Origin: Solirubrobacter soli DSM 22325
GTDB lineage: Bacteria; Actinomycetota; Thermoleophilia; Solirubrobacterales; Solirubrobacteraceae
DNA: 64,000 nucleotides
Direction: 5' to 3'
Assembly (NCBI RefSeq): GCF_000423665.1
Contig: NZ_AUIK01000001.1
Location: 400,669-464,668 of the forward strand
Position numbers and translations under genes: made by a program. Numbering within the stretch: the stretch's first letter is position 1; every line of letters begins with the position of its first letter. A model generated the notes under the pieces. That model made no database searches. It had not been told where the DNA came from and saw nothing but the letters and a program-made list of their open reading frames with translations. Positions 25,426 to 34,900 of the stretch are shown one piece after another.

Positions 25426-26427
25426 TCACCGCAGCGCCTGATACACCAACCTGTGGTAGTCGGGGACGTCCATCAGGAACGAGTCGTGTCCCCACGGGGA
25501 TTCGACCTCGTGGTGCGTCACGTCCGCCCCCAGTGCGCGCAGCTGCTCGAGCATGTACAGCGAGTGCTCGGTGCCGAAGCGCCAGTCGGAGTCGAACGAC
25601 ACGAGCGTGAACGTCGTGTCAGGCGCGGTGACGTCCTCCGCGAACGGGTCGTAGTAATCCATCACCCGCGACAGGTACAGGTACGAGTGCGGGTCGAAGC
25701 GCTCGAGGAAGATCTTCGCCTGATGGTCGAGGTAGTGCTCGACCTCGAAGTCCGACGCGAGCGTCATGCCGTTCGCCGGCGGGCGCCGGTTGCGGCTGAA
25801 CTTGCGCCGCAGCGACTCCTCCGACACGTAGGTGATGTGGGCCATCATCCGCGCGACGTCCATCGCGTCGTGGGTGAGGATCGCGTGGCGGGCGACTTTG
25901 CTGAACGCGATGTTGCCCGCCGTGAGCCGCGCCGTCGCGCACACCAGCACGGCGCGCTCGATCTCGTCCGGGTGATCGAGCGCCCACTGCAGGATCTGCA
26001 TCCCCCCGAGCGACCCGCCCACCGCGGCGTGCACCTTCGTCACACCCAGCTCGCGCAGCAGCCGCCGGTGCACCTCGGCCATGTCGCGGATCGTGAACAG
26101 CGGGAAGTCCAGGCCGTAGCGCTCGCCCGTGGCCGGGTCGATCGACGTCGGCCCGGTCGTCCCCTTGCACCCGCCGAGGATGTTGGCGCAGATCACGTGG
26201 AAGCGATCGGTGTCGACCGCCTTGCCCGGCCCGATCAGCGTGTCCCACCACACGGCGGCCTCGGCATCCCCGGTCAGCGCGTGGGAGATGTAGACCACCG
26301 GGTCCGCTGGGTTCCCGTAGCGCGCGAACGCGATCTCGAGCGGCGCGACGTGCGCGCCGCTCTCGAACGTCAACCCCTCGTCGAGGCTGAGCGTCTCAAC
26401 CACGGGTGCGTCGTGAAGAGATGACAC
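25426..26427 (-). CDS. metX: Homoserine O-acetyltransferase
   Basis: An alpha/beta-hydrolase-fold acyltransferase of ~333 residues that makes O-acetylhomoserine for methionine synthesis. The family motifs are SHALTGD, GGCKGTTGP, the nucleophile elbow VGGSLGGMQ, FDSDWRFG (Asp) and GHDSF (His). The start is uncertain: GTG at 26427 or 26406, or an ATG at 26472 deep inside the previous gene; I chose 26427. It is the last gene of metY/CoA-binding/metX. The partner is an O-acetylhomoserine sulfhydrylase, which favours acetyl- over succinyl-transfer. Confidence 0.92.
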   Translation of the reverse strand: MSSLHDAPVVETLSLDEGLTFESGAHVAPLEIAFARYGNPADPVVYISHALTGDAEAAVWWDTLIGPGKAVDTDRFHVICANILGGCKGTTGPTSIDPATGERYGLDFPLFTIRDMAEVHRRLLRELGVTKVHAAVGGSLGGMQILQWALDHPDEIERAVLVCATARLTAGNIAFSKVARHAILTHDAMDVARMMAHITYVSEESLRRKFSRNRRPPANGMTLASDFEVEHYLDHQAKIFLERFDPHSYLYLSRVMDYYDPFAEDVTAPDTTFTLVSFDSDWRFGTEHSLYMLEQLRALGADVTHHEVESPWGHDSFLMDVPDYHRLVYQALR

Positions 26428-26881
26428 CGGTGTCGAAGCCCGCGAGGTGCAGGCCGCCGTGGAAACGTGCATGTTCGATCTTCACGCAGCGGTTGGAGAC
26501 GACGTTCAACCCTGCGCCGTGGGCGATCTCGACCGCCTCGTCCGAGTGCAGCCCGAGCTGCATCCAGAGCGTGCCCGCACCCGCCGCGACCGCCTCACGG
26601 GCGACGCCGGGGAGCTGATCCGCGCGGCGGAACACGTCGACGATGTCCGGCGGACCGGGCAGGTCCGCCAGCGACGGGTAGCACTTGACGCCCAGGATCT
26701 CGGTCTCGTTGGGCGTGACCGGCCAGACCTCGTAGTCGGCGCTCGAGGACAGCAGGTAGGTGAGGACGAAGTTCGACGCCCGCGCGGGGTTGGCCGACGC
26801 GCCGACGACGGCGATCGTCCGCGCGCGGCGCAGGATGTTGCGGCGCTTGGTCGCGCCCGGCGGCTCCCACGTGGTCGTCAT
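26396..26881 (-). CDS. CoA-binding-domain protein (YccU-like)
   Basis: A 161-residue Rossmann-fold protein starting MTTTWEPPGATKRRNIL. The CoA-binding domain shows IAVVGASANPARASNFV, PVTPNETEILGVKCYPSL and LWMQLGLHSDEA, with NRCVKIEH near the end. Such small proteins are often placed with methionine genes, as here between metY and metX, but no reaction is established. The start overlaps the metY stop (ATGA), and its end overlaps the likely metX start. Confidence 0.9.
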   Translation of the reverse strand: MTTTWEPPGATKRRNILRRARTIAVVGASANPARASNFVLTYLLSSSADYEVWPVTPNETEILGVKCYPSLADLPGPPDIVDVFRRADQLPGVAREAVAAGAGTLWMQLGLHSDEAVEIAHGAGLNVVSNRCVKIEHARFHGGLHLAGFDTGVISSRRTRG

Positions 26882-28164
26882 CCGAGTGCCTTGTCGAGGT
26901 CGTAGATGATGTCGTCGACGTCCTCGATGCCGATGCTCAGACGGACGAGCTCCGGCAGCACGCCCGCGGCCTCGAGCGCGTCCGTGGAGAGCTGCCGGTG
27001 CGTGGTCGAGGCCGGATGGATGACCAGCGTGCGCGTGTCGCCCACGTTGGCCAGGTGCGAGCACAGCTCGACGTCGCCGATGAAGCGCTCGCCCGCCTCG
27101 CGCCCGCCCTCGACGCCGAACGAGAACACCGCCCCCGGGCCCTTCGGCAGGTACTTCTGCGCGAGCGCGTGGTTCGGGTCGCTCGGCAGCCCGGCGTAGC
27201 GCACCCAGCTCACGCGCGGGTCCGCGTCCAGCCACTCGGCGACGCGCTGCGCGTTGGCGACGTGCGCCTCCATCCGCAGCGGCAGCGTCTCCATCCCCTG
27301 CAGGATCAGGAACGCGTTGAAAGGCGACAGCACCCCGCCGAGGTTGCGCAGGCCCTCGACGCGCAGCTTGGTCGCGAAGCCGTACTCGCCGAAGTTGTCC
27401 CAGTAACGCAGGTTGCCGTACGTCGCCACCGGCTCGGTCATGACCGGGAAGTTCCCGTTGTCCCACGGGAAGCGGCCGGAGTCCACGATCGCGCCCGCGA
27501 TCGACGTGCCGTGCCCGCCGAGGTACTTGGTCGCCGAGTGGACGACGATGTCGGCGCCGAAGTCCATCGGGCGGCACAGGTACGGCGAAGCCAACGTGGA
27601 GTCGACCGCGAGCGGGACGCCCGCGTCGTGCGCGACCTTCGCGAGCGCCTCCAGGTCGGCCACCGTGCCCGCCGGGTTGGCGACGATCTCGGTGTAGACG
27701 AGCTTCGTGCGCCCGGGCTGGACCGCGGCGGCGAAGGCGGCGGGGTCGTCGGGCGCGACGAACGTCGTCTCGATGCCGAGCCGGCGCAGCGTGACATTGA
27801 GCAGCGTGTAGGTGCCGCCGTAGAGGGCGCTGGAGGAGACGATGTGATCGCCCGCGTCGCACAGCTGCGTGAAGAGCAGCGTCTCGGCCGCTTGGCCCGA
27901 TCCGGTGGCGACGGCGCCGATGCCACCTTCGAGTGAAGCGATCCGCTCCTCGAACGCGGCGACCGTCGGGTTGCCGACGCGCGTGTAGATGTTCCCGTAC
28001 TTCTGCAGCGCGAACAGGTCGGCGGCGTCCTCGGTGTTCTCGAACACGAACGAGGTCGTCTGGTAGATGGGTACCGCGCGCGCTCCCGTGGTCGGGTCAG
28101 GGCGCGCGCCGGCGTGGATCGCGCGCGTGCGCATTCCCCAATCCCGGTCCTCAGGGTCACTCAT
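26878..28164 (-). CDS. metY: O-acetylhomoserine sulfhydrylase
   Basis: A 428-residue Cys/Met-metabolism PLP enzyme that replaces the acetyl group of O-acetylhomoserine by sulfide to give homocysteine. VPIYQTTSFVFENTEDAADL, YTRVGNPT, ATGSGQAAE and the Schiff-base lysine in VVHSATKYLGGHG (Lys213) are all present. The length fits the MetY group rather than shorter cystathionine synthases. First gene of the operon; ATG at 28164 with a 346-bp non-coding region upstream. Confidence 0.95.
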   Translation of the reverse strand: MSDPEDRDWGMRTRAIHAGARPDPTTGARAVPIYQTTSFVFENTEDAADLFALQKYGNIYTRVGNPTVAAFEERIASLEGGIGAVATGSGQAAETLLFTQLCDAGDHIVSSSALYGGTYTLLNVTLRRLGIETTFVAPDDPAAFAAAVQPGRTKLVYTEIVANPAGTVADLEALAKVAHDAGVPLAVDSTLASPYLCRPMDFGADIVVHSATKYLGGHGTSIAGAIVDSGRFPWDNGNFPVMTEPVATYGNLRYWDNFGEYGFATKLRVEGLRNLGGVLSPFNAFLILQGMETLPLRMEAHVANAQRVAEWLDADPRVSWVRYAGLPSDPNHALAQKYLPKGPGAVFSFGVEGGREAGERFIGDVELCSHLANVGDTRTLVIHPASTTHRQLSTDALEAAGVLPELVRLSIGIEDVDDIIYDLDKALG

Positions 28165-28510
28165 GGGCCATGACGGTACTGGCCCGTCCGCCAGATCTGG
28201 GTTTTTCGGCGCGTCTACTGCGGTGACGCGGTTTCCGCTACCCGTTCACCCCGGTGGGGGAGGTGGAAGTGGCGACCCGCGAGGGATCCGTGGGACAGTA
28301 AGCACCTTCCGAACCGCCCCGAGAAGGTCAGCGCGTAGACATCCTCCCGCGAAAGCCCGGTTGCAGGTAGTTGGGGTGATCGTTCCGGTGCATCGTGCGC
28401 CGTGGCTTTACACCATAAATCGGACTGACTTCGCGCGGACACCGTCTGCAAAGCGACACTGTTCCTCTGTATAGCTTCCGGTTCGCAACGGAATTACGGG
28501 CGGGAGAGAC
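28165..28510. other. Divergent intergenic region, possible structured leader
   Basis: A 346-bp region without a convincing gene, between metY (minus) and a secreted-protein gene (plus). On the plus strand a purine-rich GGTGGGGGAGGTGG segment, CCGAACC and GGTCAGCGCGTAG recall parts of c-di-AMP (ydaO) leaders, but order and spacing do not clearly match. TATAGC at ~28470 may be a -10 element for the plus gene, which would put the leader upstream of its transcript. I did not find an S-box for metY. Confidence 0.35.
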
Positions 28511-29653
28511 ATGAAGGTAAGGACACTCTTGGCGATGCTGGCGGCTCTGGTTGGAGCGCTGAGCGCTGCTGCTCCCGCTTCGGCGCAGGACCCGGGCGGC
28601 TGCAATGCCAACCGGATGACGTTGGACATCATCCGGGACAAGACGTACGTCAAGAACGGCGACGTCATCAACTACTACGTCGACATCGCCAACGTCGGTG
28701 GCTCGGCGTGCCGCGTGTCGAACGTGACGGTCTGGATCCAGTTCCCGGCGCCGGACGGCACGTCGACCGGACTCCTGCAGCGGGTGGACACGAACCTCGA
28801 CCTGCCGGCGCAGTTCCCGACCAGGCGCTACGGGCCATACGCGTACACGGTCAACGCCAACCCGGGCGTCTCACGACTGGAGGCCAAGACGTACGTCGTC
28901 AACGGCCGGCTCCATGACACGCCGGTCCTCAGCCCCTTCAACGCCGACAAGTCGATCGGCACGCTGATCCCGACGCCTGGCATCGAGGTCACCAAAGAGG
29001 GCTCGATCGTCAACGGCCAGGCACCGGCGAACGTGACGTACACCTTCCGCGTCTACAACCGCACCAATCCACCGCTGACACTCGACAACGTCACCGTCAG
29101 CGACAGCCTGTGCCCGAACGTGGTCGGCCCGGTTTCGGGTGACGACGGCGACAACCGGCTCCAACCCGCCGAGGTCTGGGTCTACACCTGCTCGATGACC
29201 CACCCGTCCCCAGGTGAGTACCCGAACACGGTCACCGCGTGCGGTGAGTTGATCCTCAACGGCGGGCCGATGCCGAAGGTCTGCGACGAGGCCAACTGGA
29301 AGGTGACGCTGACGGCACCGCCGCCGCAGGTCGCGGTCAAGCCGCAGTCGACCACCAAGGCGCCGTGCACCCTGGCCCGCGCGAACGCCACAACAGTGCG
29401 GGCGGGACAGTTGAACACGATCCGCGTCCGCGTGCGCAACGTCGATGCCGGCACGAAGGTGACGCTGACGCTGCCCGGTGGCAAGAAGGTCACCGCCACC
29501 GCCGACAAGAACGGCCTCGCGACCTTCCGGGTGCGGCCGACCAAGTCGGGCACGGCCAGCATCCAGGCGGCAGAATGCTCAGATGTCGAGAGATTGTCGG
29601 TCAAGCCGGCGCGGCGTGTCGTGGCGCAGCGGGCGCCACGCGTCACCGGCTGA
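28511..29653 (+). CDS. Secreted DUF11/Ig-like surface protein
   Basis: 380 residues with a clear signal peptide (MKVRTLLAMLAALVGALSAA then APASA, cleavage before QDPGG) and a strong ribosome site (GGGAGAG) just before the ATG. Two Ig-like domains follow: one at ~35-150 (KNGDVINYYVDIANVG) and a DUF11-type at ~160-265 (NVTYTFRVYNRTNPPLTLDNVTVSD style). A third beta domain (RAGQLNTIRVRVRNV) and a basic tail end the protein. No sortase signal is visible. One base separates it from the L,D-transpeptidase start, so the pair is likely one operon acting at the cell surface. Confidence 0.8.
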   Translation: MKVRTLLAMLAALVGALSAAAPASAQDPGGCNANRMTLDIIRDKTYVKNGDVINYYVDIANVGGSACRVSNVTVWIQFPAPDGTSTGLLQRVDTNLDLPAQFPTRRYGPYAYTVNANPGVSRLEAKTYVVNGRLHDTPVLSPFNADKSIGTLIPTPGIEVTKEGSIVNGQAPANVTYTFRVYNRTNPPLTLDNVTVSDSLCPNVVGPVSGDDGDNRLQPAEVWVYTCSMTHPSPGEYPNTVTACGELILNGGPMPKVCDEANWKVTLTAPPPQVAVKPQSTTKAPCTLARANATTVRAGQLNTIRVRVRNVDAGTKVTLTLPGGKKVTATADKNGLATFRVRPTKSGTASIQAAECSDVERLSVKPARRVVAQRAPRVTG

Positions 29654-29654
29654 C

Positions 29655-30365
29655 GTGCTGAAGACCAACTCCGTCGTTCTCGGCGCCGTCGCGATCGCTC
29701 TGATCGCGGCGGCGCCGGCGCGTGCGGCGAAGATCGAGAACCTGAACAAGCTGGGCAAGGAGTCCTACTACGCCTTCGTCGAGAAGGCGGTGGGCGCGAA
29801 GTCCCAGCCGAAGACGTCGGCCAAGACCGTCGGCAAGCTGCGCTTGAAGACCGGTGAGGGGACCGACGACCTGGTCCTCGTGATCGCCCGGACGACCGAC
29901 AGCAAGGACCGCGTGTGGCTGAAGGTGCGCCTGCCGATCCGGCCCAACAACACGACGGGCTGGGTCCAGGAGAACGCGCTCAGCGAGCTGCAGCCGGTCG
30001 ACAGCTGGATCAAGGTGTCGACCAAGACCTACAAGGTCACCGTGATCAAGAAGGGCAAGCGGGTGTTCAGCGCGCCCGTCGGTGTCGGGCAGCCGCAATG
30101 GCCGACGCCGAAGGGCCAGTTCTACATCCGCGCCAAGCTGACGAACTTCGGCGACCCGTTCTACGGACCGATCGCCTACGTCACCAGCGCCACGTCGGAC
30201 CAGCTGACCGACTGGCCGGGCGGTGGCATCGTCGGCATCCACGGCACCTCGTTGCCCGACCTGATCCCGGGCAAGATCTCGCACGGCTGCGTGCGGATGA
30301 AGAACGCCGACATCAAGAGGCTCGACAAGCTCGTCGAGGTCGGCACCCCGATCACGATCACCTGA
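29655..30365 (+). CDS. L,D-transpeptidase (YkuD domain)
   Basis: 236 residues from a GTG one base after the preceding stop. A signal peptide (VVLGAVAIALIAAAPARAAK) is followed by an SH3-like segment with TTGWVQENAL (~50-115). The YkuD catalytic domain has IHGTS (His196) and SHGCVRMKN, with catalytic Cys212. Such enzymes form 3-3 cross-links in peptidoglycan or attach proteins to it. The 3' end overlaps the convergent kinase-like gene by 8 bp. Confidence 0.93.
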   Translation: MLKTNSVVLGAVAIALIAAAPARAAKIENLNKLGKESYYAFVEKAVGAKSQPKTSAKTVGKLRLKTGEGTDDLVLVIARTTDSKDRVWLKVRLPIRPNNTTGWVQENALSELQPVDSWIKVSTKTYKVTVIKKGKRVFSAPVGVGQPQWPTPKGQFYIRAKLTNFGDPFYGPIAYVTSATSDQLTDWPGGGIVGIHGTSLPDLIPGKISHGCVRMKNADIKRLDKLVEVGTPITIT

Positions 30366-31983
30366 CGCCGGAACGCAGGGTCGAGGCCGCGCGCTCGAGC
30401 GCCTCGACCCCCGCCGCGAGCGCGAGCACGCGCAATGGCATCGACAAGATGACGCTGCGCGGCGTCGCGCGCAGGAACTCCACCGCGACGGCGACCTGCC
30501 GCTCCCATTTGCTCGGCGACCCGTTCTGGAGCTTCTTGAAGAACACGCCGTGTTCCTCGGTGAGCCAGTCGAGTGCGGTCGCGCACGGGGCCGGCAGCAC
30601 CGACGCGTCGAGCTCGGCGGCGACCGGGCGCTCATCGATCACGGCGACGGCCGCGCGCAACCAGGCGTCGAGCAGGCCCCAGTCGTGGCAGTCGGCGCTC
30701 GTCGCCAGGCCCATCAGGAGCACGTCGACGCGCAGGCGCGCCCAGTCCATCGCCGGGTGCGCGAGCACCATGTCCGCGGGATCGAGCAACCGCAGCCCGC
30801 CCTCATGGACGAGCAGGTTGCGGCCGTGCAGGTCGCCGTGGGCCAGCGCCATCGTCGACGCCGGCGGCATCTTCTCCTCGCCCACACCGGCGACGATCCG
30901 ATGGCGGAAGAACGGCTCGATGGCGTCGAGCCGGTCCACGTAGTCCGGAAGCTTGTGCTCGATCAACGGTCGCATCTCCTCGAGCGCGAGCATGATGCGA
31001 GCTTGGCGTCCGATCGTCAACGTGCTTTCGGCCATGGCCGCGACCGCGCGCAGCGGAAAGTCGCCGGTCTGCTTCTCGTACTGGCTCGCCAGCCCGGTCG
31101 CGAGCTGACGGAGCGCCTGCGTGACATCGTGCGGAGACGGCGGACACTCCGGGCCCGCCAGCCAGTCCGTGAGCGTCTCCCCGTGCTGGAAGTCGATGGC
31201 GATCCCGAACCACCCGTCGATGTCGGCGAGATCCTGCGAGGCGAGCGCCGGCAGCTGCGGATTGCCGCGCCGCTTCCACGCCATGAGCTCTTGTGTGGCC
31301 CTCGACGCATCGCGGGACGCCTTCAGGAGGAACTGCTCCGACAGGCCGTCGGGCACGTGGCAGTAGCAGTTGAACACGACCGCTCCGGAGAGCCCCGGGC
31401 GCACGAGCTCGACCGTGATCTTCGCCGGCGTCGCGCTGGCCAGGCGGGCCACGAGCTCGCGCAGGTTGTCCTCTCCGACCTGCGACACCGCCGCCTGCAG
31501 CGCGAGGTTGAGAGGGTCGTACTCGAGCTCGATGTCGCGGGCGGTGCGCGGCCAGATCCTCGCGAAGTTGAATGCCTGGACGAGCGCCGAGCGCAGGTAC
31601 ATGTCGTTGGCGTCGTCGGAGAAGAGATAGCCCTTCTGGAGCGTCACGGACACACCGTGCGCGAGGTGTGGCGCCAGTTCGCCGGGCACCGTCGAGATCG
31701 CGATCAACGCCGCGCCACGGCCACGGAGCAGCTCGCAGATCTCCCAGCCGCGCCGTACTTCGCGCCCTGCTTTGTTGTCCTTCTCGAGGATGTCGACCAC
31801 GACGAGGTCGAACTGGACCGACTTGTCCTCGAGCAGCTTCTCGGCGGCGTCGAAGTCGAGATCCTTCAGCTCGAGCTCGGCGTGTGGATACTCAGCGGCG
31901 AAGGCACGTTTGAGGCGGCGGCCGACACCGCGCAGCCGCTCCTGCTCGATGTCGTCGATGTACAGCCCACGGGTCTTCGGCAT
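30358..31983 (-). CDS. Receiver-like domain fused to an aminoglycoside-phosphotransferase-like kinase
   Basis: 541 residues, third gene of a coupled operon. Residues ~1-130 look like a response-regulator receiver: acidic pair Asp10-Asp11 (LYIDDIE), Asp64 in DLVVVDILE, Ser/Thr in AIST (~98) and Lys117 in TLQKGYL. Residues ~185-480 form an APH/choline-kinase-like domain: the catalytic loop MALAHGDLHGRNLLVH (382-389) and metal-binding LLDPADM, where DPAD replaces the common DxD or DFG. A hydrophobic, non-membrane tail follows. The start ATG overlaps the stop of the giant upstream gene (ATGA). Phosphate may come from the GHKL partner; the kinase substrate is unknown. Confidence 0.8.
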   Translation of the reverse strand: MPKTRGLYIDDIEQERLRGVGRRLKRAFAAEYPHAELELKDLDFDAAEKLLEDKSVQFDLVVVDILEKDNKAGREVRRGWEICELLRGRGAALIAISTVPGELAPHLAHGVSVTLQKGYLFSDDANDMYLRSALVQAFNFARIWPRTARDIELEYDPLNLALQAAVSQVGEDNLRELVARLASATPAKITVELVRPGLSGAVVFNCYCHVPDGLSEQFLLKASRDASRATQELMAWKRRGNPQLPALASQDLADIDGWFGIAIDFQHGETLTDWLAGPECPPSPHDVTQALRQLATGLASQYEKQTGDFPLRAVAAMAESTLTIGRQARIMLALEEMRPLIEHKLPDYVDRLDAIEPFFRHRIVAGVGEEKMPPASTMALAHGDLHGRNLLVHEGGLRLLDPADMVLAHPAMDWARLRVDVLLMGLATSADCHDWGLLDAWLRAAVAVIDERPVAAELDASVLPAPCATALDWLTEEHGVFFKKLQNGSPSKWERQVAVAVEFLRATPRSVILSMPLRVLALAAGVEALERAASTLRSGVR

Positions 31984-34900
31984 CAGGCAGCCCTCTGAAA
32001 CGTGACCGTCACGCTGAACGTCGTGCCGTCGGTCGAGCCCGAGACGTGGCGGTGCTCGAGCCGGCCCCCGAACGCCGCCAGCTCGCGCTCGTAGGTCTCG
32101 AGCAGAGTGCCGGGCCTCGCGCTCGGCTCGGTCTCGGTGTTCCTCAAGGTGATCGACACGTCCGGGCCGCCGACGCGTGAATCCATCCAGATCGTCGCGG
32201 GCGGCACGCCTTGGCGCCCGCCGCGGCCGCGCCAGTGCTCCTCGACGTTGGCCACGAGCTCCTGCGCCAATTCGCGCAAGCGCTCTCGTGGAAAGAACAC
32301 GTTGACCCCCTCCCGTAGTTCCCAGTCTCCTTCGCGCACGATCATCGAGCTCTTCCGGGCGCGCGCCAGCGCTTCGCGACCGAAGCTCTCCAGCGACGAC
32401 GGCGCGCTCTCGAGGAACCGCACCAGCCGCGACGACGGCACGACGCTCTCGGGCACCGTGGCGCGCAGCAGGACCTCGAAGAGCCAGAGGAACTCGTCGG
32501 AGAAGACCTTCCAGTCCGTGTCGCTGATCGGCTCGCTCGAATAGCGGATGCGCTCGATCAGCTCGGCGATCGGCCACTCGGCGACCCCTCGCTTCTCGTC
32601 CAGGAGGTGCCGGAAGCGTGCCGCATGCTCGCCCAGCACCTCGCTCGCGGCGTCCGTGGCGAAGACCGGGCGCAGACGCTTGAGCGGCGGGAGCAGGTCG
32701 TCGCGGAGGAAGCGCGCCACGCGGTCCCAATCGATGATCACCCCGTCCTTCCACGTCAGCGGGTGGAGATCCTCGGTGTTGGTCGGCACGTCGTGCTGTG
32801 CGTCCTGCGCGAGCCGCCGGATCGGTCCTTCCTCGCCGTGCCGGTGATACAGCGGGCCGAAGTGCTGAGAGAGCACTTTCCAGGTCTCGGCGAGCGTGTA
32901 GCTGGTCAGCCGCGCGACGCCAAGCCGGAGCTTGGCACGATCGAGAAGCACGCGAGCTTCCCGGACACCCTTGCTCGAACGCGGCACCGTCGCATCGCGG
33001 ACGTCCTCGTCGATGCGTTCGAGCGCGTAGACGAGCGGCGTCCAAGCGCCCTCGGCGCGGAGATACGGGCGCTCACTGTACGTCAGGAACCCGTGCATCA
33101 ACGCCATCGTCGCGCCGTCGTCGTCGTGACACTGGCGGAAGATGTCCGGCCCGTAGTCGGCGAAGAACTGCTTCGAGCTCGTTCGGAGTACGTTGATGGC
33201 GCTGACACGGTCTTCGGGCTCGGTGTGGTGGTCGAGCGAAATCCGTATGGCGAGGAACGCGAGCCGGTCGCGCAACCTCGCGAACACCAGCGGCGGGCGG
33301 CGCAGCCACTGTCCTTCGGCGTCGAGCAGCCGCATCAGGTCCCGCGCGCGGGGTTCCCTCGGCGCGAGGCGGTCGAGGAGCTCGGCCAGCTCATGGCGCC
33401 GGCGGGTCGAGCGCAGCGCGGCGTCCAGCATGTCGCGCAGCCGGATCATCTCGACCGTCCGCTCCCCGGGGAGCGGTGAGCGCACGTGTTCGACGTCCGG
33501 CTCGCTGGACAGCTCCTCGCGGGTCATCAAGCGCAGCCGCTGGTCGCGTTGGTCGTGGGCGTACGCGACCAGATCGTCGGTCGGCATGATCTGCATGCCG
33601 AGGTGCCGGCCCTTCATGCAGACCGGGCACTCGGACGGCGTGTACGCGCGCACACCGATCGTGCTCGTGAAGCGGACCTCGACTGGCACGGTCCTGGACA
33701 CGAGCCGCCGCCTCGGCGGCGATCCGTCCGCTCCGAACAGCTGCGCCTGCGGCTCGATCCCCGGCACTTCCACCTGCACCTCGATCTGCCGCACGGAACG
33801 CAGCTGCCATTCCTGCTCCGGCGACAACTGGCTCAGGCAGACGCAAGCGAGCACCCGCGCTGCACCGGCCTCCGCCGCGAGGCGCATCATCTCGGTGATC
33901 GTCCGGCCCTCGAGCGCGCCCCAGTCGACGACCACCACCTCCGTGCCGGGAGCAACCGACGGGACCGCGGGCGGGAACTTCCACCCGCCCCACACGGGTT
34001 GCCGCGGGATCGTCTGCGACGCGATCTCGGGTCGCGCGTCGCGCACGAGCTGCACGAGCGCGGCGGCGGGCTGCGAAGACCGCGGCTCCGGAGTCGGATG
34101 CCAGAGCTCGATCCTCGGGTCCTTCAGCTCGCTCTCGGCCGCCCATTCTGTGACCGACGTGACGTAGCGCTCGACGAGCTCTGGCACCCCGAGCAGCGCG
34201 TTGGGCGAGACGTAAAGCGTGTAGTGCCGTCCTGAGCTTCCTCCGACGTGACCGAAATGGATGGCGCGCGCGTCGGCGGCGATCGCCATCAGGTCCTTCG
34301 GCTTGATGGCGTAGCCCTCGAAGGGCGGCGCCTCGCGTTCTTCGCAGTTCGTGGCATCGACGAAGATCGGCTTCTCGCCCTCGCGAGGGGAGTCGGCGGC
34401 CGAGATCTTCCCGAGCGAGATGACCGGGATGCTCACACCCCAGAGCTCGACCTTGCGGTCCGGTTCCGGGCGCGAGTCGAGCAGGCACGCGACCGCGACC
34501 GGTGTCGCGCCATCGCGCATCACCTGTGACATGCACCGCCGGACCGACTCGCCGCTCGCCACGAGGTCCGCGTAGATGACGACCTGGTCCGAGGGGTGCG
34601 CGACGCCGACGCCCTGTACGCCATCGGCCCCGACCTCGCCCGGGATCACGTTCCGGCGCCCTGCCCGCATCGCCGTGGCGACCGCCTTCAACGTCGCCGG
34701 CTCGACCGCGCTGTCGGCCAGCAGGAGCGTCGGGGGTCCTTGCGCCTGGATCGCCCGCTGCGCACGCGACGCGAGCGCCAGCGCCGCCAACGCCACGTCG
34801 GCCGGGCGCTCGAGCGCCTTTCGCACGCTGATCCAGCCTCTGACCATGGCGAGGGACGGCGTGATCCTGATCCGCTCGCCTTCGAAGCCTTCGACCTGCT

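Noticed and set aside
28165..28400. SAM riboswitch in front of metY
   Set aside because: Neither the SAM-I core nor the SAM-II/SAM-IV consensus can be read on the minus strand.
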